A DNA stretch of 64,000 nucleotides from the NCBI GenBank assembly GCA_010645155.1, contig CM021323.1:5433768-5497767 (forward strand), given 5' to 3'. The position numbers were made by a program, and so were the translations under genes. Source of the stretch: Tigriopus japonicus. Its lineage: Eukaryota; Arthropoda; Copepoda; Harpacticoida; Harpacticidae. The stretch's first letter is position 1. The number at the start of each line of letters is the position of its first letter. This document shows, piece after piece, positions 1 through 12,637 of the stretch. The notes below the pieces were generated by a model. It searched no databases and was not told where the DNA came from. It worked only from the letters and a program-made list of their open reading frames with translations.

Positions 1-1334
1 AGTTTTCCTAAAGATTTCCAAATTATGAAACGATCTTTTGGTAACCTGAAAGGTTTAGGAAATGAAGACATAGTTTTGCCTAGTGCTCTAATTTTGCCCA
101 AGTGTTCACTTTTTGTTTTGCTCAATCATGGACACTGTTGGTTACCTCTGGCTTTTTGGACTACAGAACATCCTACCTTTCTTGTCATTTGGTACAAGAA
201 CTTTTGCAGCGTTATTGAGTCTCACGATTCAAAATGTGGAGTGTACACAGTACTAAGAGACCCTGTCTATTTAGTCACTTCTTTTGCTGTTTATGTAAGT
301 TTTATCAGTGTTTGTTTCTAGAGCCATTTATTCTAACTTCAAATGCTGTGTTCTTGTAATGCACCAAAATTGCATTGGTTTGTCACAACGGTGTCCAAAA
401 GTCCACATGTCTGTTAGCTTCCCCAACTCCTTTTTGAATGTCTGAAATTGGTCGCTCTGATTTCGTTGACTTGTCTTCTCCTTTTCCCCTTTTTCTCCTT
501 CCTCATATGTAGAGGGTGACTAATTTTGAAACTGAAGTTGACATTGTAAACCTGTAATAACTTTAAAATGAGGCAAAAATCTTGATGTCCTTAAAATTTA
601 AGACTGTTTTTTGATACAATAATTAACAACTTGCTGTTAGCTGCTGCCAATTTTAAATCACCGGGGATGTACGAGAGGCATTCAAACTTAGCTAAGGGAA
701 GGGCATATTTTCGGAATTTCTCTACTTTCCATTACAGGAAATGCTAAAAATGCCGCTGGAGGTCGCTTTTTTCGACTCTCAATATTGACACGTGTATGTT
801 ATACTCTTTATGCTCAAATCGGCATTTTCTATCCTCGAGTGTTCAAAACTCTTGGCATGGCAGGAAATACTAATGATGTCTTGATTTTTGGCGGGAAAAA
901 AGTTCGGAAGACATGTGTTTCTGAGGTAGCTAAAATGAAGATGCAGGCCAGGTAATTGCTACAATTCCTTTCTTATCTTCACAACTTGATGTTGGAATAG
1001 CAGTTCTTGACATTCTTTTGCAAAAAAAGTATGTTTTGTTGCTTTTATCTAAAATTTCGATACATAAATTGAAAGGGCTCTTCCGAACTTTTGAATCAGG
1101 AATGCCCGACTTTGAATTACAAGATAGCCAGCGGAGATAGGTTCCTGAGGCAACTAAACCTAAAAACAAATAATTTGTTTAATTGAAGGCTTCCAATTTC
1201 TCCTCTTGTTTTTAAAATACTTTACAATACTCCTTAACGTACAATAACCGTGCCATTGCTCTTAAAAGCACCATATTTTCGAAAATCTGACCCCTGAATA
1301 CTGAGACATTTTTTGGCAAATCTAGGCTGCTAAG
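1..1334. other. AT-rich stretch without recognised gene
   Basis: Only short open frames occur here and none has splice sites, domain motifs or composition that suggests a gene. No inverted repeat or target-site duplication was recognised. It is probably intergenic or decayed repeat DNA. Confidence 0.5.
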
Positions 1335-1387
1335 TCCAGTGATGGCAAATTTTGGCTTTTACTAAATTTCTGCCATTTTCTGCCACT

Positions 1388-1600
1388 TGGCAGAAAATGG
1401 CAGAAAGTGGCAGAAAATGGCAGAAAGTGGCGGAAAATGGCAGAAAATGGTAGAAAATGGCAGAAAGTGGCAGAAAATGGCAGAAAATGGCAGAAAGTGG
1501 CAGAAAATGGCAGAAAGTTGCAGAAAATGGCAGAAAGTGGCAGAAAATGGCAGAAAGTGGCAGAAAATGGCAGAAAGTGGCAGAAAATGGCAGAAAGTGG
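1388..1600. repeat. Tandem array of about 20-bp GGCAGAAAATGGCAGAAAGT units
   Basis: Roughly ten units of a 10+10-bp motif (GGCAGAAAAT then GGCAGAAAGT) run head to tail with a few substitutions. All frames stay open only because the unit lacks stops, so the small open frames here are not genes. Shorter inverted runs of the same motif lie at 3510-3600, so this is an expanded subterminal repeat of the enclosing element. Confidence 0.9.
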
Positions 1601-1970
1601 CCGCTAATAGACAAAAGTACCCATAGACTGATGTTCAACTACAAATCTGCTTTTGTAGAATGAGATTAAAAGAGTCAAATATAATTAAAGATTACACAAA
1701 TACTTGAGAGTAACAACTACTAACTCAAAATTAAATGTAAACATCATTGTTGTTGCTTAAATAACTAGAAATACACATTGCCTTTGAAAACACGTCTTTG
1801 CATAAGATATTTCCTGGTTTAAAATCGTCATTCTTTTCATGTGCCATATGGTTATAATAATTCAGGCTGAGATAAGAACTTCAATTGAAAATATGACGAA
1901 AGTTTATGTGAAATAATCAAAAACTCCTATGATATACTTTTATCATATTTCATATTGATACTATATTTTT

Positions 1971-2207
1971 TTTTTTGTTGGTGCTAGAGTCGGAGGGTTG
2001 AGCCTCGCCCGGCCAGCGAAGCCAGCCATCACATCGTCCAAATTGTTCCGATAGGCAATCTCATGTCCGGTATCAGAATGGTTCTCCATATGTGGGTGTT
2101 AACTAGCGTCTAAAAGTTTCCTTGAGAAGGGTCGGGGAGGAGAATCGAACCTGGGACCTCTCTCACTATAGGAAACTGCGCTAACCACGACGCCACGTCT
2201 CCTCCCT
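1971..2207 (-). mobile_element. tRNA-derived SINE, family 1, minus strand
   Basis: Read on the minus strand, the head begins at about 2205 with a tRNA-like region holding an A-box (TGGCGTCGTGGTTAGCGC) and a B-box (GGTTCGATTCT). A conserved body follows and it ends in an A-run (the T-run at 1967-1976 on the plus strand). A near-identical copy lies at 22569-22810. It is nested inside the 2.3-kb hAT-like element. Confidence 0.85.
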
Positions 2208-2937
2208 AACTAATATGATTATTATATTGGAAAAAATATTTATTTTGCACTTCGAAGTCACTTAAATATTAGATAGTGTTGAAGTGGGATATAAGAATAA
2301 GATTATCCCTATTTTCTAGAATGCTTGATGTATATTAATTAATAGGGTAATTAATTTAAACGAATTAATACATGAACTGTGTTCCAGAAAGAATTTGTTA
2401 CAACTTTCTGTAAAGCCCCAATATCGATTTCTTTCAATAGAAAACGAAAATGACTTGTTTGGGACTAGGTTTAAAATTTTGCATATTTGGTTTTAAAGTT
2501 ATGCATTTTAAACCAATTTGGTTTATAGCAAGCAAGCATCTGCAAATCAGAGTTTGTTAAAACGGAATGTTAAGTCATAATTTATACATCAAACATATTA
2601 CAATTGTAAAAGCTAAGAAAGCCAGTGTTTAATTTTATTTTATATTTGAGTAAAGGAATTTGACTCAAAAATAACAATTATCTTTCTTCAAATGATCCTT
2701 GAAAGACTTTGTTGTAATTGGATTTGAAAAATATCCCTTAGGCCTTAGTATTCAAATTTTAAAAACGTTTTGCACCCAGCATTACAGAATTAGATTGTAT
2801 TCAAGTTCTAACTCTCGGTGTATATTTAAAACGAAATAATAGTGCTCGATTTGACCACCCTGACTTCGAGAGAAATTCAAAAACGAATCGAGGACATTGA
2901 TTTCACGAACTTCTACCTTCCTCTAAACTTTACCTTC

Positions 2938-3415
2938 CTCCTTCGAAGCAAGAAGCACGGAAATCATGGAGTGGGAGGCTATCAATGAGAATTATGATTT
3001 CCAGCAGAAACGCACCATTTGCGTTCTTCTGCAAATGAGACCTGGCTTGCATTGAGAAGAACACGTATTTCAAATTTCAGCCCAATCGAACGCCGGAGTG
3101 AAAAGTTATGCCTTCTCAAACTTATGTACTGAAGAGAGCATAGAATGAATGAACTCGCCCTTTTGTGGTAAAACGATTACCACAAAAGGGCGAGTTCATT
3201 CATTCTCGGTAGGATTTGCACTGAACTTTGAGAGAGCATAACTTTTGTCTCCGACGTTCGATTGAGCTGAAAATTGAAATACGTTTTCTTGTCAACATAT
3301 GCAAGGTCTCATTTGCAGAAGAACGTAATTGAATTGCTCTTACTAGAAATCATTATTCTCATTGCTTGCCTCCCACTCCATGATTCTAGTGCTTCTTGTT
3401 CGAAGTAATGAGCTT
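2938..3415. repeat. Imperfect inverted repeat with perfect 30-bp core
   Basis: Two arms of about 230 bp mirror each other around position 3174; for example a CATGGAGTGGGAGGC motif on the left reappears inverted near 3370. The core is perfect: 3142-3171 and 3177-3206 are reverse complements separated by five bases (AACGA). No coding frame is present. It is a foldback element or an inverted duplication inside the surrounding hAT-like element. Confidence 0.85.
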
Positions 3416-3713
3416 TTGGAGGGATGGTAAGACATCAAAAGTGCCAAATTTTATCCCTTTAAGTATTGAATACATTGATTTATATTAGTTTCAAGAAAAA
3501 ATAATTTCCGCCATTTTCTGCCACTTTCTGCCATTTTCTACCACCTTTTTCGCATGAATAAAAGCCATTTTCCGCCACCAATTTCTGCCAGGTGGCAGAA
3601 ATTGGCTTTTATTCATATGCCATCACTGCTGCTAACGGCAGCAGGTATGTAATATGATACGGTCAGTCAAGGACGTCTCTAGACATGGACAAATGTCGCA
3701 GCTTTTGTTGTGA

Positions 3714-4803
3714 CTAGAGCTCTATATTAGAGAGAGTACAATCATATCCAACGCCATCTAGTTTCTTCTGCTCACAACTGCTCGCCGTTCCCAAAAGGAT
3801 GCACAAGTACCTTCTAAGCTGAACAAGTCTTCCAAGTCATTAGACCAAGATAGCACCTTTTGAGAAACTAAGGGGCCTAGAACCTTAATGAAGGGGTCCA
3901 AAATGAACTATTAGTGTGTTTCAAATGATTCAAAGCTGAATTGCCTGTAAAATTAGGATTAAAACCTAAAAGACTAAGAGAAAAATGAATATCTCACCCC
4001 TCATTGTGATCAATGCTTTTTCAGAGAAAACGTTCACAATCAGGGCTCCTACCATAAAAAATGTGTGAGAAAGATTAGTGACAGAGAGGAGCATGTTGAG
4101 TTTTCCTTTCTTTACCTATCAACCCTGAAATGTTGAGTCAAGTCCTTCAAGTCACTGGGCTCAGTGTGGAGAGCGCGCGAGAGAGAAAGGGAGAGAGAGA
4201 GCTGGCCCGGCCCAGCAATCCTTGCAGTTCCCTTCTTAACAAGTGCCAGTGGGAAAGCTGGGCAAGCCATCTGAAGCTAGCAAGCATTTGACTGGACTCC
4301 CCTGCTGGCCACCACCACTTACACCTGTGATCTTGCATGTAGGTGGGCAAGTGTAAATAGCAGTCAGGGGTGAAGTCAAGAGAGGAAGAAAATTCCCTGC
4401 ACTCTTTCTCAGCAATAACCATGACTGTGAAGCACAAGAGGGAAGAGAATTCAGCAGCCCTGCAATTTCATTTCCTATCACAATGTTGCCATCACCTCTT
4501 GCATCAATATGTTCAAAGGGATAGATTTTCATTCTCTTACTGTCTTTTAAAGCTTTAAACCTAATTCTACAAGCGATTCAGATTTGAATCATTTGAAACA
4601 CACTAATAGTTCATTTTGGACCCCTTCATTAAGGTTCTAGGCCCTTTAGTTTCTCAAATGGTGCTATCTTGGTCTGATAATTTGGAAAACTTGTTCAGCT
4701 TAGAGGGTACCTGTGCATCCTTTTGGGAACGGCGAGCAGTTGCGAGCAGAATGAACTAGATGGCGTTGGATATGATTGTACTCTTTCTAATATAGAGCTC
4801 TAG
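3714..4803. mobile_element. Long-terminal-inverted-repeat DNA element, 1.09 kb
   Basis: Arms of about 260 bp (3714-3972 and 4543-4803) are inverted copies starting CTAGAGCTCTATATTAGA. The hexamer TTGTGA flanks the element on both sides (3708-3713 and 4804-4809). The middle is more GC- and GA-rich and contains no recognisable transposase. Long inverted ends suggest a MULE- or foldback-like non-autonomous element; the superfamily is not established. Confidence 0.75.
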
Positions 4804-5070
4804 TTGTGACTATTCTTGGTCACAGCTACTAGTGCACGCTGCCAATTCAGCCCAATTTTACCGACAGCCTCGAAGGCCATTTACGGTTGTGTTGGAAACA
4901 GTTGGAAGGCAGATAAGTAGCTTCCTCCTTTTTTTGAGAGTGATCAACAAGGATTTAATTTTATTGCACAAAAAGAAGGCCAAAATTGGCCAAAAGATTG
5001 CACAAAAAACGGCAAAAAACTAGAAATTGCACAAAAATTTGGTTCTAGGGAAGCCCTTTTTGAATTTCCA

Positions 5071-5407
5071 TAGGGCAATTGAAGTGTGGCTTTGTTGTGC
5101 CTTTTCATGGAGCGAGAGCGTCGACATCTGCCACGGCTAGCTTGCACTGTGCATGCACTTGAAAAGAGACAAAATTCATCATTTCTCAAGCAAATGTGCC
5201 AAACTTGTAACATAATTTCCTATTTGATGTAGCTAAACTATGATTACATTGCTAGAACAAGTAAATGCAACATATCTTGCACAATTTCTTGAATTATGCC
5301 AAGTTTTGTCACTTTGCAAGTGCATGCACAGTGCAAGTTGGTCGTCACACTTGTCGACGCTCTCGCTCCATGAAAAGGCACAACAAAGCTACACTTCAAT
5401 TGCCCTA
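5071..5407. mobile_element. 337-bp MITE with TA-flanked termini
   Basis: Inverted termini of about 55 bp begin TAGGGCAATTGAAGTG and run through a CATGGAGCGAGAGCGTCGAC motif. TA at both borders fits a TA target duplication (Tc1/mariner-like), with GGGCAATTG as the true end. A second copy lacking its left end lies at 20884-21108. Confidence 0.8.
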
Positions 5408-6121
5408 TTGAATGAGCATAGAATCTTTCACATGCACTTTGGTAGAGTTTTTTTGAGAATCTCTTGTAGCGCAAGCCTTTGAACGTTTCACACAAGTTTG
5501 AGGAAAGTACAACTGATGGCGTTAGGAGTTAATTATTGCTTTTGACCCAAACTTATTCAGGGCTCCAAAATTTGATATAGAAGCCAAATTTAGGATTTTA
5601 GAGAAAACTAACATTCTCTTCACCTAGATGGTTCTTACATGATTTAGCATGCCCTTAACACATCCTACTAGGGTGCCCTCTCTTGTTCTCAAAATGAACA
5701 ACTCTGCCGTCAGAGCAAGCCCTCTGAAGGAAGCAAAGTTGAACTTAAATCACAGAGAAAAATGACAATCAGCGCCATCTTGAGGTAGAAACATTTGTGG
5801 GTGCTTCTATTGAATATTTAGCCTCAATTTGTGATTACTCAGAATGACTTTTTACTTTTGAACACATTAATATCGTAGCTGAGCTCCAAAAGACTCGAAA
5901 TATAAAGAGAAATCCATTTTAAGATGGAAGCTGCAATTTTGGTAACAAATCAAAGTTCAGGATAGATCTGAAATCAAGGGACTTTGCCCCTGTTTTGGCT
6001 CCATCTAATGGCAATTTTTGTAACCTTCAATTAACATTCTTCATACTTCATGCATAAGTATCAACTTGAGGTAAATTTCAATGACTCAGTGCAAGATTTC
6101 AGCTCCAAAATAACTCTTGAC
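5408..6121. other. Non-coding stretch, nothing recognised
   Basis: No gene, inverted repeat or tRNA-like signal was seen between the TA-flanked MITE and the split hAT-type MITE to its right. Confidence 0.5.
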
Positions 6122-6420
6122 TAGGGCCCGGAAATATTTTTTAAACATGAAATATTTCAATAGTATTTCTCCACGTTTCCTCGATTTTTAAATATTTTGG
6201 CTGTTTCTAGGAAAAAAGGAATATTTTGGCTGTTTCTAGGAAAAAAGGAATATTTTCTAGAATATTCTAGTCAAAAAAAAATATTTCGGGCAAAATTGAG
6301 GAAAATAATTGAATGACCAATGCTCAAGAGCGCTTTCCCAACATGAACCCAAAGTACAAAACACTCTACAAAATGACATTTGTATTAAGATTAGACATTC
6401 GCAACCAAAAGTACCATCAT
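6122..6420 (-). mobile_element. Half of a hAT-type MITE split by a 6.2-kb insertion
   Basis: This segment matches, in reverse orientation, the right half of the intact element at 51546-52063 (shared terminus GGGCCCGGAAATATTT and shared interior). The other half resumes at 12638. Flanks CTCTTGAC before and CTTATGAC after the reunited element agree at 6 of 8 bases. Confidence 0.8.
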
Positions 6421-7049
6421 TAGGGACAGGAACTTTAGATGAATAAACTTAATTGTCTTTTCCTTATTTTTCTTCTTTTTTTGAGCTTTATTCATCACAA
6501 AATAATTTTCGTCTAATTTGGATCTTATTCGTCTTTTTTCGTCTTATCAGGCAATTTTGTCAGTCTTTTCTCGTCTAATTGGACAAAAATTTGGATTTTC
6601 TTGGATTTCAAGATCTTAAAGCGTTTTTTTTTATTTTTTTTATTTTCCGATTCAAATAAAAACTTTGAAGAAAGTTCAACCCCGCCAATTACAGGCCAAT
6701 GGAATGTTTTGATTGTCAGTTCAGTTGTGCTTTGCGCAAACAGAATATAATCCACACTTATAAATTAACTTGTACTCGACAAGTTGCTTGACAGACACAG
6801 AAAGAAAAGATTACTATTGGGTTGAAAAAGCTATCTGGCAATCAGAACAATTATTGGATCTGCAAATCTGATTTTAAGTATAGCTCTACTGAAAACGTTC
6901 CTTTAAAAGAGGCATTTTTTTAACTCTTGGTTTTTATTTGACATATGTACTACTGGCTTATTCATGCTCATTAGGTACTTCTAGATACACTAAGATAGAT
7001 ACTGGCTACCCTAGGCTAACACACAGTGCCCGATGGTTCATGCAGGTGA

Positions 7050-7200
7050 TTGGTCAAGAGAGTTCTGTCGAACATGCAGATTGGTCAAGAGAGTTCTGTC
7101 GAACATGCAGATTGGTCAAGAGAGTTCTGTCGAACATGCAGATTGGTCAAGAGAGTTCTGTCGAACATGCAGATTGGTCAAGAGAGTTCTGTCGAACATT
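7050..7200. repeat. Tandem repeat, five 31-bp units
   Basis: The phrase TTGGTCAAGAGAGTTCTGTC recurs with starts at 7050, 7081, 7112, 7143 and 7174, an exact 31-bp period. Units are nearly identical, so the expansion is recent. Because 31 is not a multiple of 3, the open frames across it are not evidence for a protein. Confidence 0.95.
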
Positions 7201-7265
7201 CAGCTGATTCTGACGAAGTTCAATAACAAACCAGAGTACTTCTTTTTTGATTTTGTAGTACTTTG

Positions 7266-7506
7266 ACTTGGTGGTGGGGTTGCCAATTTACTTATGTGAA
7301 ATCATATTCCCTCTGTCTACCAGTCTTTACAAATCTGTTTTTTTCTTTAAATAGCACCAAAAGGCAGGGCATCCCTGACTTTAGTGGCTTCTGAGCAGGG
7401 TTGCAAATCAAACTCATTTTCATGTTAGCACCCATTCTCGAAGTGTTAACCCTACCTTGCAACCTTCCGTGAAAAAACTTGCGCAAGCCCAGATTCCACA
7501 TCACTA
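7266..7506 (-). mobile_element. Diverged copy of the TAGTGATGTG hAT MITE
   Basis: The sequence resembles the element at 11553-11850 in the opposite orientation: the right border reads CCACATCACTA, and the motifs CCCTACCTTGCAACC and CTTCTGAGCAGGGTTGCAAA are shared. The left terminus is worn away. Confidence 0.65.
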
Positions 7507-7605
7507 AGAATTTGTTGTCAATCACCCGATCATGTGACATTAATTGGCCCTTGTTTAAACTCTACACTAATTGAAATTCACTTTTTGCATATCAGGTAAA
7601 TACCT

Positions 7606-10600
7606 TAGAGCGGGCTAAATGGAGAGAAATGTCACTCCCATGAGCAAGGGTTTTGTTATGAACACAGTTTGCTGTTTCTCTGCTTCCCCAGTCATGGCGC
7701 CAAATTCAAAAATACGTCAATAACCTCATGTGCTTGTACTGTCACTCGAAATGCAAAAAGGGTTCTAAGCTCCATCAATGAGTTGGACTCAGTTCAAGAA
7801 ATGTACTTGCAACTCAACCAACATGACAATGGGTCAAATTATTAAAAATCATAAAATAATGTGTACCCAGCGGGTACATTCAAATATCAAGTCAAGAGTA
7901 CCAATCAAAACTTTCTAACCGTTTGACATTTAGGACTCGTGCATCATTTGGTCAACCTGGCCCGCTGTCCAGTTGTATTTCAAAGCATAGATATGCATAG
8001 ATAGGACGGGCTCAGTCAACTCTCCCTATGATTTATCGCATGATTCTGGGGTTAACTCCCTCCAGGAAAGAATGGTCACCTTTTGCAATCACCCGCCAAC
8101 TTGGGCTTAAGTGTAAACGACGACAAAGAACGTTAAGACAATCAAGAGAAGAAAAAGCTTCAAATTGCGTGTTATCTCATCTAAAAACCCAATTGCAGTG
8201 GGTAGGAATACCTGTGTTTTCAGATGCCACAATTATGTCATTGATTTGAAGGCTCTAAAGAACTTTTTGAGCCAAGCTTGCTTTTCAATAGTGCCCATAA
8301 TCCCCCATGCTCTGGCTTTGAACATTGATTTGGATGTTTGGCCAATAGTATTTGTGAGTGCCAAAGCAATTTTGGTGTCTGAGGCATATCAAAGAGTGGT
8401 TTTGAAACAGTGGTTTCATTTGTGTTGGAAAAGAGCTTCTGAACTGAGGCTTCAATGATCAAGACCAAGAATCATTTAAGCAATGGTGCAATGCCATCAG
8501 TTTGTCAAGAAACTGTTTGTCAATGCCCAGTGCTCTCTAACTTTTGAAAATTAAAACATCAATATTCCTTGGAAACTTTGGGCGCATTAACAAAACCAAT
8601 ATCCACCTATTGTCCCACAAAAATGAAAATGTCATTTCTAAACATATCTATGTTACGAAGTCGGAGTGTTTAACTACGAAAAGAATAATCTCAGGTAGGG
8701 ATGTGGCTTGATGCTGATTTTCAATCTTTTAGCTGTTGATGCTAAGTCACAACACGATCTTGCATTGGAATGGAATCAGAATGGCATCAAGCTTTTTTGC
8801 TGATATGGGCCTCTGAACAAGGTCCTTAAGGTGACTGCCCCAGTGCTGTCTTATATTCCTTGGTTGAATGAATAAATAATTAAGAAGACAAAATGGTTTT
8901 TTTAGACTCTCGTTTGAGAATAAAACTTGATTTGTTGTGTATTTGGACGTATTTAAGATATAAGACCACATGAATAACATCCAGCTGTGGCATGAGAATG
9001 CGATCTTGTCATTACTCAGCCACACTTGTCACATACATTGAAAGGTTTACCAATCGCAGGCATGCCACTTTTCCCCATTAATAACATTTTGCTTTGCCAA
9101 TTCACTTGACTTCTTCATCCTGGCAATTCAAATGTTTAGCTTGTCCCATACAAATGGATTGTATCATTTCTTATTTGCAATGTGTTTCATGATTTTAAGA
9201 TGTTTGTCACTTCATTGTCCAAGTTTTCTTAACAAAAAGTATATTTGGCTCAAGATATCATAAATTTGGCAAAGCTATCATCAGACCACAAGAACGTGGA
9301 TCCCATTTGTACCTTAAAATACTTTCGAGTGACAAAGTTACGAATTCATATCCATCACCATGTTGTCAATTGACTTGGCCTTTGCAACGTGAATTTTGAT
9401 TTCACCTTTAAGCTTTTGTATCAATCAATTCATGTTTCATATGTTCCTCAAAACCAGGTTTCTAAAAGATTGAATTGCATTAGGCTACTGCTGTTACATC
9501 AGGAAATATCCCTATAAAATATGGCATGGGAAACGATGCAAATGAACATAGTGGAACCTATATTGGATACATACATTTTGATTTCCGAAATTTTCGTTGT
9601 TTATTTCATATTTCAAATGCTTGTAGTAGTATTACCGCTGAAAGGAAAATAAAGAACAAAAATAGTGAGCATGACTGGTGAACCACATACAGTGCACGGT
9701 CAGATGTTAGTTGGTAAATATTATATGTATTCCTACTAAATATTAGAGAATGGTAACTATCTAAAACTTCTCCACAGATGTAGCGTTTGTAGATTGCATT
9801 CAAAGAATGATTGGCGCCTCCAGAACGATGAAGCGATCGAGAGAATCAATTCGTTAAGTGACGGGGAAGGATACCGGAACGTCGTCACAAATTGAAAGAA
9901 TTAGCCCGTTGAAACAATCTGATTTAATTTTTGATTCCGCCAGTCAATAGCTGGAGAGATTCTTGAGTAAGGGATTTTCGAGGCATCTTTCAGATACTTG
10001 AGAAAACGGCGTAGAGGGCTTCCCATGTGGAACTTGACATTTTTGCTTTTTCAATGTTTACTTTCAACGGAACTTGATCCTCATCTCTGCAGAGAGGGTT
10101 GCCAGATTATGGAAGAGCCAAAGGACGGCAAAGTCATATTTAGACCTAAAAATCATTTTGCCAAAATTTCTACCCAAGTGACACTGGTAAATCTTGAATT
10201 GCTCTTCAAAGAGACATCCAACGGCAGTTTTAATGAAAATAGTAAGTTGTGGAAGCATTTGCATTTCTGTCAATTCTACTGATGGGGCTGATACCAGCAA
10301 TGTATCATACAGTATGAGACCAGACCAATACAATGAAAGTCTCGCTGTTCTTGATTCCGACTTGAGACCAAGTGAGACATGCGAAGTGTTGCCAAAATTG
10401 CTCAAATTGGGTTTTGCTTTTTTCTCTGGTGTTCGATCGGTTTCAGTTTGAAGGCACGAAATATCTAGATTTATTTTGCCGTTGTTTTAAACTTAAACAA
10501 TATAAATTTCAAATCAAGGAACATCTCGTCGATTCCACAACTTGACATAACATGTTGGCTTCAGAGTTTTAAAGAAAAATACCTGAAGAACCGCAGAAAG

Positions 10601-12173
10601 TGTGACGTGAAATCTTTTTCATTAACACAAAAACTTATGTTACATCCTCCAAATTGTCGGAGAATATTTCATTTAACGATTGCTTATGTTATTATGTAGA
10701 ATGTAAGATTTTATTTAACTCGTTAGTGCAGTTATTATTTAAAATTTCCATTTGCCAAAGCCCATCAACATTGAAATCAGGTGGCAAATCACGACATTAT
10801 TACCACATTCTAGTCAACCTGGCTAAGAAGTGTGACTAGCAACTAAGATTTGAATATCAAAGGAACCATATTGAAACGGACAATATCAGTCAAAAAGCTA
10901 TTTGATACGGCGTCAATAAAGGTCATGGTCTCCATGCATATTGGAAATACCTCAAAAGAGAGTTAGATTTCGATTACACGCTTTAACAAAATTGTTAAAT
11001 ACGAATAGGTTCAATCGGTGGCGGACACCTTTTGTAGCTGTCATTTCGTTCGTAAGACTTGATACAGTATTGATGCCAGCTTCTGAGATGTATTAATTGA
11101 GACCGGCATCAGTTGGTCTCATGTATTGGAAATACCGTCTTGTCCCATCACTAGTCAATTCAGACTGTTTTTTGAGATTTGGTCTTTATGATTTGAATGT
11201 CGCAACACTAATTACATTATTTTTCTTCTCACACGTCTTCCTTCCCTGAACAACCTCAAGCCATTTTTAAAAGCCAGATGACTTGAAAACGACATTCTTC
11301 CATTGGATATTGATTTTGTTTGGCACTAATTATGCTTTAAATCAATTACTAATTATAAAACAATTAGGTATGTACGATCAGCCATGGAATTTTGCGCTAT
11401 CAAAGCCATATAAATTTTCAAGTGAAATTGGCGGCGCTGAATCAGCTGAAAATGAATCAAGCATGCTCGATGCTTTCCGAGGCTGCATTGCAGGAAGCAT
11501 TGGCATCGATGCCATCAAGCCAGTCAGCTTGTTTTACATCACTAATCTCAGGTAGTGATGTGACTTGGTGTGTTGGGCAAGCTTTCTTGCGCGAGGTCGC
11601 AAGGTAGGGTCACCTAATGGAGATTTCGTGTTGTGCTCAGCTATATCAGAAAACTCAAAGTTGAGTGTCATTTGCAACCCTGTTCAGAAGTCACAAAAGT
11701 TAGGGACGCCGTTCCGTTCTCCTTGATGAAAAAACAAGTTTTTGAAGATTGGTAAGCCAAGAGGAATACGATTTCACAAAGGTCAATTGGCGACACTACC
11801 TTACGACCTCGCGCAAAAAGTCTTGCCCAATACACCAAGTCACATCACTAATCTCAGGATAACACAACCTCTTAATCATAACATTTCTGACATTCTCAAA
11901 TTCGAGTTTGACCAACGTATTTCATGTTTCAGTGTGCTTTGGGTGTTGGGATGACAATGGGCTTGGATACTAATGGTAAAAGAAGTTATTTTTGTGACCC
12001 GTTTGTCTACAATATCAGCTCAAAAATTGACTAATTTCTGCCTGGGCAGTCGAGCCACTCTTCTTTTTAGAGCACTTTGAGGTGCTCTGCCCAACTCCAG
12101 GCTACCAAAGCCAAAGCAATTTACCACGCAAGCGGCTGAGTGGGAGTGTCTCTTCTCTCCATTTAGCCCTCTA
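7606..12173. mobile_element. Nested element bounded by inverted TAGAG..GGCTAAATGGAGA ends
   Basis: The left end (7606 on, TAGAGCGGGCTAAATGGAGA) reappears inverted at 12140-12173. The sequences just outside, 7545-7605 and 12174-12290, are also found close together, inverted, at 26590-26870. This supports an insertion into an older repeat. No transposase frame or clean target duplication was recognised. Confidence 0.5.
11553..11850. mobile_element. 298-bp hAT MITE with 8-bp duplication ATCTCAGG
   Basis: Inverted ends begin TAGTGATGTGACTTGGTGTG. The perfect duplication ATCTCAGG flanks the element (11545-11552 and 11851-11858). Copies in reverse orientation lie at 14078-14368 and, more diverged, at 7266-7506. 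There is no coding capacity. Confidence 0.9.
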
Positions 12174-12637
12174 GTTTAGACGTGTTTCTGATAAGGGAAG
12201 GTTTCCTTTAATCATGAACTTTGGCTTCCCGCATGTTGGATGACGTCACCGACTGTCCGTGTCGGTCAGGTATTCATAGATTTTAGAACCAGTCTCTAAA
12301 AAGGGTCGCTAGGTACTTCCTTTTTTAATTTTCTAGATTTTGCCGTTTTTGCACAAGCAGACAGATTGGTCCCCGTCAATAGGGACACACATTTCATCTA
12401 TTTTGTGGGAGCAGTTTTAAACGTGTTTTTTCGTCTGTACGGGCATTTAATTTTTCTTCTTTCTTTTAAGCCAGTTTCATTCGCTTTTTTGGGAAATTGA
12501 TTCGATTTTTTACTTCTTACAAGTATTTTTTCGTCTCAGAGAAACTTTTATTTGTCTTTTTTCGTCTAATCAGGCAATTCTACTCGTCTTTTTTCGTTTA
12601 ATTTGATATTTTTATATGTCTAAACTTCCTGTCCCTA

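Larger units (their letters stand above)
1335..3628. mobile_element. hAT-like non-autonomous element, 2.3 kb
   Basis: Both ends carry the inverted terminus CAGTGATGGCA followed by sequence containing GGCTTTTA and TTTCTGCCA. The flanks CTGCTAAG (1327-1334) and CTGCTAAC (3629-3636) match at 7 of 8 bases, as expected for an 8-bp hAT target duplication. TGGCAGAAA-type subterminal repeats lie inside both ends and are expanded at the left. The interior holds a SINE and a foldback structure and no transposase frame. Family assignment rests on terminus and duplication length only. Confidence 0.65.
6421..12637. mobile_element. 6.2-kb hAT-type element with 8-bp duplication
   Basis: The left end TAGGGACAGGAACTTTAGA and the inverted right end TAGGGACAGGAAGTTTAGA bound this block. 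The perfect 8-bp duplication ACCATCAT lies outside each end (6413-6420 and 12638-12645). It has inserted into an older miniature element, and other elements lie inside it. The outer 200 bp at both ends carry repeated TTTTTTCGTCT motifs. No transposase frame longer than about 110 codons was found, so it is non-autonomous or decayed. Confidence 0.8.

Noticed and set aside
1387..1663. Overlapping open frames on both strands over the TGGCAGAAA array
   Set aside because: They are stop-free only because the 20-bp repeat unit lacks stops.
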